Of a stretch of DNA of 7,894 nucleotides, positions 5,703 to 7,894 are shown piece after piece. The translations under genes and the position numbers were made by a program. How positions within the stretch are numbered: the stretch's first letter is position 1; every line of letters starts with the position of its first letter. Origin of the DNA: Phycisphaeraceae bacterium (GTDB taxonomy: Bacteria; Planctomycetota; Phycisphaerae; Phycisphaerales; UBA1924). The notes under the pieces were generated by a model. That model saw only the letters and a program-made list of their open reading frames with translations. It did no database searches and was not told the origin of the DNA. The stretch spans positions 1 to 7,894 of the forward strand of contig JACKHB010000007.1 in assembly GCA_020639195.1 (NCBI GenBank). Direction: 5' to 3'.

Positions 5703-6174
5703 CGGTCCGCCCCACGGTGTCCTCGAGCCGCACGTACGAGGCCTCCATCCCGTGCTCGAAGCCGCTGCCGAGCATCGCCTTGCGGGTGGCCGCGTCGGGG
5801 AGCGTCATCCGCATGGTCATCAGCGTGCCGTCGCCGTCGGGCGTGAAGGTCGTCTCGATGAGGTTGTCCGGCGTGGGGTCGGGCATGAACATGCGCTGGA
5901 CGTGGAGGATGCGGTGCGGCGGGTCGAGCTCGAGGATCTCGCCGGTCACGTGGAAGCCACCGCCTTGGCCGTCCGCCCACTCGATGCGGATGGCGCCGCC
6001 CGGCCGCGCCTCCTTGATGCACACCGGCATCGTCCAGCCGTCCGGGCCCAGCATCCACTGCTTCAGCAGCTCGGGCTCCAGGTGCGCGCGATAGACCGCC
6101 TCGGGCGGGGCCGCGAACCGGCGCTTCACGACGATGATGGTATCTCCCTCGGTCTCGAGGATGACCTTGCTCAT
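5695..6174 (-). CDS. SRPBCC-domain protein (AHSA1/START-like), copy 1
   Basis: The 159-residue product is one complete AHSA1-type SRPBCC domain: R-R-F-A-A-P-P-E-A-V-Y-R-A at the N-terminus, L-K-Q-W-M-L-G-P-D-G-W, then G-G-A-I-R-I-E-W, G-E-I-L-E-L-D-P-P-H-R-I and the C-terminal helix M-E-A-S-Y-V-R-L. The fold makes a hydrophobic ligand cavity, and the ligand is unknown. These genes typically sit behind an ArsR-type repressor. Here only the C-terminal end of such a regulator remains upstream, overlapping the ATG at 6174 as ATGA. The VOC gene overlaps its 3' end. The product equals the paralogue at 7327-7806 in length and differs at about 30 of 159 positions by hand count, so the pair arose by duplication. 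Likely cytoplasmic. Confidence 0.88.
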   Translation of the reverse strand: MSKVILETEGDTIIVVKRRFAAPPEAVYRAHLEPELLKQWMLGPDGWTMPVCIKEARPGGAIRIEWADGQGGGFHVTGEILELDPPHRILHVQRMFMPDPTPDNLIETTFTPDGDGTLMTMRMTLPDAATRKAMLGSGFEHGMEASYVRLEDTVGRTDG

Positions 6175-6263
6175 GGCTCTTCGTCCTTGGTCTCGCCTCG
6201 CGCCGCCCACGGGCGATCGAGGCGGTCGTGGTTGCGTTGCAGAGCGTTCGGCGGCATCTCCAG
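6171..6263 (-). pseudogene. 3' remnant of an ArsR-type regulator gene
   Basis: The last ~30 codons (N-A-L-Q-R-N-H-D-R-L-D-R-P-W-A-A-R-G-E-T-K-D-E-E-P, stop at 6173-6171 overlapping the SRPBCC start) parallel the end of the regulator at 7803-7894 (N-A-L-Q-Q-N-Y-D-R-L-D-R-L-L-A-A-R-G). Upstream of about 6263 I find no winged-helix coding sequence, only the region leading to the divergent lipoprotein gene at 6414. The SRPBCC-VOC pair has probably lost both its repressor and its original promoter. How far the likeness extends cannot be checked, because the second copy leaves the window. Confidence 0.6.
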
Positions 6264-6325
6264 GTTGAGGCAGGCCGACGCGGAAGATGAGTCGTCCAGA
6301 TGTTCTCGATCGGCCAGCTGATTGG

Positions 6326-6357
6326 GACCGGGCCGCGGTGTCGAGCACCGCGCGGTC
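6326..6357. repeat. GC-rich hairpin between the divergent SRPBCC and lipoprotein genes
   Basis: CGCGGTG (6334-6340) and CACCGCG (6346-6352) form a perfect 7-bp stem around a TCGAG loop. GACCG (6326-6330) and CGGTC (6353-6357) extend it to 12 pairs with a three-base bulge on one side. No T-run follows, so a standard intrinsic terminator is unlikely. It could be an operator or a leader structure about 57 bases before the lipoprotein ATG. Confidence 0.5.
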
Positions 6358-6413
6358 AGATCGGCGCGGCGCCGGCGTCGGGTGGGCGACGCACTCGAAA
6401 CGCTGGAGGCACC

Positions 6414-7124
6414 ATGCGCGCCGCTCTGCTCCTTCTCGTGACCCTCGCCGCCTGTGACGATGGCCGTGCCCGCACCGACCTCGAGGATCCGGGCGACGAC
6501 TCGGTCGTCGTCGTGGCGCCGGATGACACCGACGCCCTCACCGCCGCTTGTGGCCACCTGCGCAACCCCGAGTGCCTGCCCGAGGAGGAGGCCTTCGATT
6601 GGGACGGGCCCGTGTGCGACACGTTCGACGCCACACCCTATTGCTGGCGGGGCGCCGGCTGCATCCCGGTGGTCTATCAGGCGGACCACGCCGACTACCT
6701 GCCAGCCATCCAGCGGGCGCTCGACACGTGGGAGGCGTTCCCCTGCAGCGATGTCTGCTTCGAAGCGCCGCGCCCGGTCGACGACCTCGCGGACGCTGGG
6801 CGCGGCGTCATCACCTTCGGCCCCCATCGGGGTCCGCCGCCGGCCGAAGCCCACCTGCAGGCGCGCCCGGTCGTGAACTTCGGCTTCGATACGTCCGACG
6901 ACAGCGTCTTCGGCGCGACCGTCGCGTGGGATCGCGCGCGCTTCCCGGCCGACGACCCCTGCGCCGAGCCCATGATGGTGCGCGCCGTGGCGCTGGCCCT
7001 GGGGGTCGAGGACGGCGGCGTCCCGTCGCCCTCGCTGCTGGGCATCGACGTCGATCAGCTCACCACGCACGACCAGGCGGCGTTCTGCGGCAAGTACCGC
7101 GCGGGCGGAAGCTGCGGGCGCTGA
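6414..7124 (+). CDS. Lipoprotein resembling a matrixin-type metalloprotease without the zinc site
   Basis: The 236-residue precursor starts M-R-A-A-L-L-L-L-V-T-L-A-A-C, a short signal peptide ending in a lipobox with the lipidated Cys at 14, so the mature protein is membrane-anchored outside the cytoplasm. GGAGG lies five bases before the ATG at 6414. Ten further cysteines (46, 54, 68, 77, 83, 111, 115, 183, 225, 234) suggest disulfides. The segment Y-L-P-A-I-Q-R-A-L-D-T-W-E followed by D-A-G-R-G-V-I-T-F resembles secreted matrixins, as does the C-terminal I-D-V-D-Q-L-T-T-H-D-Q-A-A-F-C. Where HExxHxxGxxH should stand, the sequence reads R-A-V-A-L-A-L-G-V-E-D (190-200): only the ALG part is kept, and all three His and the Glu are absent. 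If the relationship is right it is a pseudo-protease, perhaps a binding or structural protein. Lipoprotein call strong; matrixin ancestry tentative. Confidence 0.75.
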   Translation: MRAALLLLVTLAACDDGRARTDLEDPGDDSVVVVAPDDTDALTAACGHLRNPECLPEEEAFDWDGPVCDTFDATPYCWRGAGCIPVVYQADHADYLPAIQRALDTWEAFPCSDVCFEAPRPVDDLADAGRGVITFGPHRGPPPAEAHLQARPVVNFGFDTSDDSVFGATVAWDRARFPADDPCAEPMMVRAVALALGVEDGGVPSPSLLGIDVDQLTTHDQAAFCGKYRAGGSCGR

Positions 7125-7131
7125 GGGGCAG

Positions 7132-7190
7132 GGGGTCCGTACCATCACGATTCGCCTCCTTCAGCCGACCGCGCGCCGAACGCCGAGGAC
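7132..7190 (+). repeat. Diverged fourth copy of the repeat A head
   Basis: The 30 bases from 7132, starting GGGGTCCGTACCATCACG, match the repeat A head (2933 onward) at about 24 of 30 positions without gaps. Weaker likeness continues for about another 30 bases, but no VOC-like tail follows. It lies just after the lipoprotein stop codon, in the space between the two convergent genes. The rest of 7125-7326 holds no gene I can support and no clear terminator. Confidence 0.5.
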
Positions 7191-7326
7191 GGGTTCGACC
7201 GCCGCGCCCGGCCTCGCCCCGCGGACGCTCCATCGACGTGCAGGACAAGCCGTCGCTATGAAGCCGCCCACGCCAGCGGAGCGTTGGCCGGGGGCGTCGA
7301 CGCGCCGGCGGAGCCTCGGTCAATGC

Positions 7327-7806
7327 TCAGCCGGCGGCGCGGCCCAGCGTCTGCTCGAGCCGCACGTACGACGCCTCCATCCCGTACTCCATGCCGCTCT
7401 CGAGCATCGCCTTGCGCGTCGCGGCGTCGGGGAGCGTCATCCGCATCGTCATCAGCGTGCCGTCGCCGTCGGGGGTGAAGGTCGTCACGATGCGGTTGTC
7501 GGGCGTGGGGTCGGGCAGGTGCATCCGCTCGACGTGGACGATGCGGTGCGGGGGGTCGAGCTCGACGAACTCGCCGGTGAGGTGGAAGCCGCCTCCCTTG
7601 CCATCGGACCATTCGTACCGGATCGCGCCGCCCGGCCGCGCTTCGTTGACGCACACCGGCATCGTCCAGCCTTCGGGGCCCAGCATCCACTGCTGGATCA
7701 GCTCGGGCTCCAGGTGCGCGCGATAGACCGCCTCGGGCGGGGCCGCGAACCGGCGGCGCACCACGACGACAGTGTCTCCCTCGGTCTCGAGGACCAGCTC
7801 GCTCAT
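7327..7806 (-). CDS. SRPBCC-domain protein (AHSA1/START-like), copy 2
   Basis: The 159-residue product covers one complete SRPBCC domain, with R-R-F-A-A-P-P-E-A-V-Y-R-A, I-Q-Q-W-M-L-G-P-E-G-W and M-E-A-S-Y-V-R-L at the usual places. It is about 81% identical to the paralogue at 5695-6174 by hand count, without gaps. The ATG at 7806 overlaps the stop of the ArsR-type gene upstream (ATGA), so the two are co-transcribed and probably translationally coupled. ArsR-family repressors in such operons are thought to control their own expression and that of the SRPBCC gene. Unlike copy 1, no VOC gene follows; the gene ends 203 bases from the convergent lipoprotein gene. Ligand and function are unknown. 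Confidence 0.88.
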   Translation of the reverse strand: MSELVLETEGDTVVVVRRRFAAPPEAVYRAHLEPELIQQWMLGPEGWTMPVCVNEARPGGAIRYEWSDGKGGGFHLTGEFVELDPPHRIVHVERMHLPDPTPDNRIVTTFTPDGDGTLMTMRMTLPDAATRKAMLESGMEYGMEASYVRLEQTLGRAAG

Positions 7807-7894
7807 GGGTCTTCGTCCTTCTTCGTGCCTCGCGCCGCCAGCAGGCGATCGAGGCGGTCGTAGTTCTGCTGCAGAGCGTTCCGCAGCATGTCCA
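7803..7894 (-). CDS. C-terminal end of an ArsR-family transcriptional regulator (5' end outside window)
   Basis: The last 29 codons are visible: D-M-L-R-N-A-L-Q-Q-N-Y-D-R-L-D-R-L-L-A-A-R-G, then a lysine- and acid-rich tail ending at TGA 7805-7803. The winged-helix DNA-binding domain would lie beyond the window edge. The ArsR assignment rests mainly on the well-known ArsR-SRPBCC operon order and the ATGA overlap with the SRPBCC gene, not on a DNA-binding motif. The sequence parallels the regulator remnant at 6171-6263. Confidence 0.6.
   Translation of the reverse strand, partial: DMLRNALQQNYDRLDRLLAARGTKKDEDP

Noticed and set aside
4985..6094. A 369-codon plus-strand open frame opposite the RHH, VOC and SRPBCC genes
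   Set aside because: Arg/Ser-rich shadow typical of high-GC DNA, overlapping three well-supported minus-strand genes.
6171..7148. A 325-codon minus-strand open frame opposite the lipoprotein gene
   Set aside because: The lipoprotein has a signal peptide, lipobox and ribosome site on the plus strand. Only the last ~30 codons of the minus frame, an ArsR remnant, look genuine.

Overview
The window is GC-rich throughout. Its gene types are a matrixin-like lipoprotein, ArsR/SRPBCC/VOC operons, many toxin-antitoxin remnants and a CHAT-domain protease. Together they suggest a chromosomal accessory region of a large-genome Gram-negative bacterium, most plausibly a Myxococcota-like lineage. That placement is inference from gene content and composition; no marker gene is present.

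Layout, left to right. (1) 2-343 is the 3' part of a PIN-domain (VapC-like) toxin on the + strand. (2) 344-849 is about 500 bases without a convincing gene. (3) 850-2871 encodes a 673-residue protein with a C-terminal CHAT (caspase-like) protease domain whose His and Cys are both present. It looks less GC-rich than its neighbours and stands alone. (4) 2926-4948 is a graveyard of repeats and broken genes. Three copies of repeat A (2926, 4100, 4556) each hold the decayed 3' end of a VOC/glyoxalase gene and an identical 28-base head. Two copies of repeat B (3518, 4349) cover the region upstream of a Phd/YefM antitoxin gene. Among them lie an intact Phd-type antitoxin whose PIN toxin survives only as a start, and a Uma2-family nuclease gene split by A2-B2 and cut off by A3. 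At the right edge is a VapC toxin gene with an internal deletion, truncated at A3. (5) 4945-5208 is the intact ribbon-helix-helix antitoxin that belonged to that VapC. (6) 5298-6174 is a minus-strand SRPBCC-VOC gene pair with an 8-base overlap, preceded by only the last ~30 codons of an ArsR-type regulator. (7) 6414-7124 is a lipoprotein that looks like a matrixin-type metalloprotease without its zinc-binding histidines. (8) 7327-7894 is a second, paralogous ArsR-SRPBCC operon, whose ArsR gene runs off the window edge.

Two stories stand out. First, both TA loci in the graveyard keep the antitoxin and have lost the toxin, with repeat A beside each broken toxin. The order reads as an eroded tandem array: A, TA locus, B, Uma2, A, deleted TA, B, Uma2 tail, A, TA locus. 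Second, an ArsR-SRPBCC operon has been duplicated and has diverged: one copy lost its regulator but has a VOC gene, while the other keeps the ArsR end and has no VOC gene. The orphan CHAT protease is the best candidate for an undescribed effector, possibly in defence or regulated cell death, but no partner gene is visible here.
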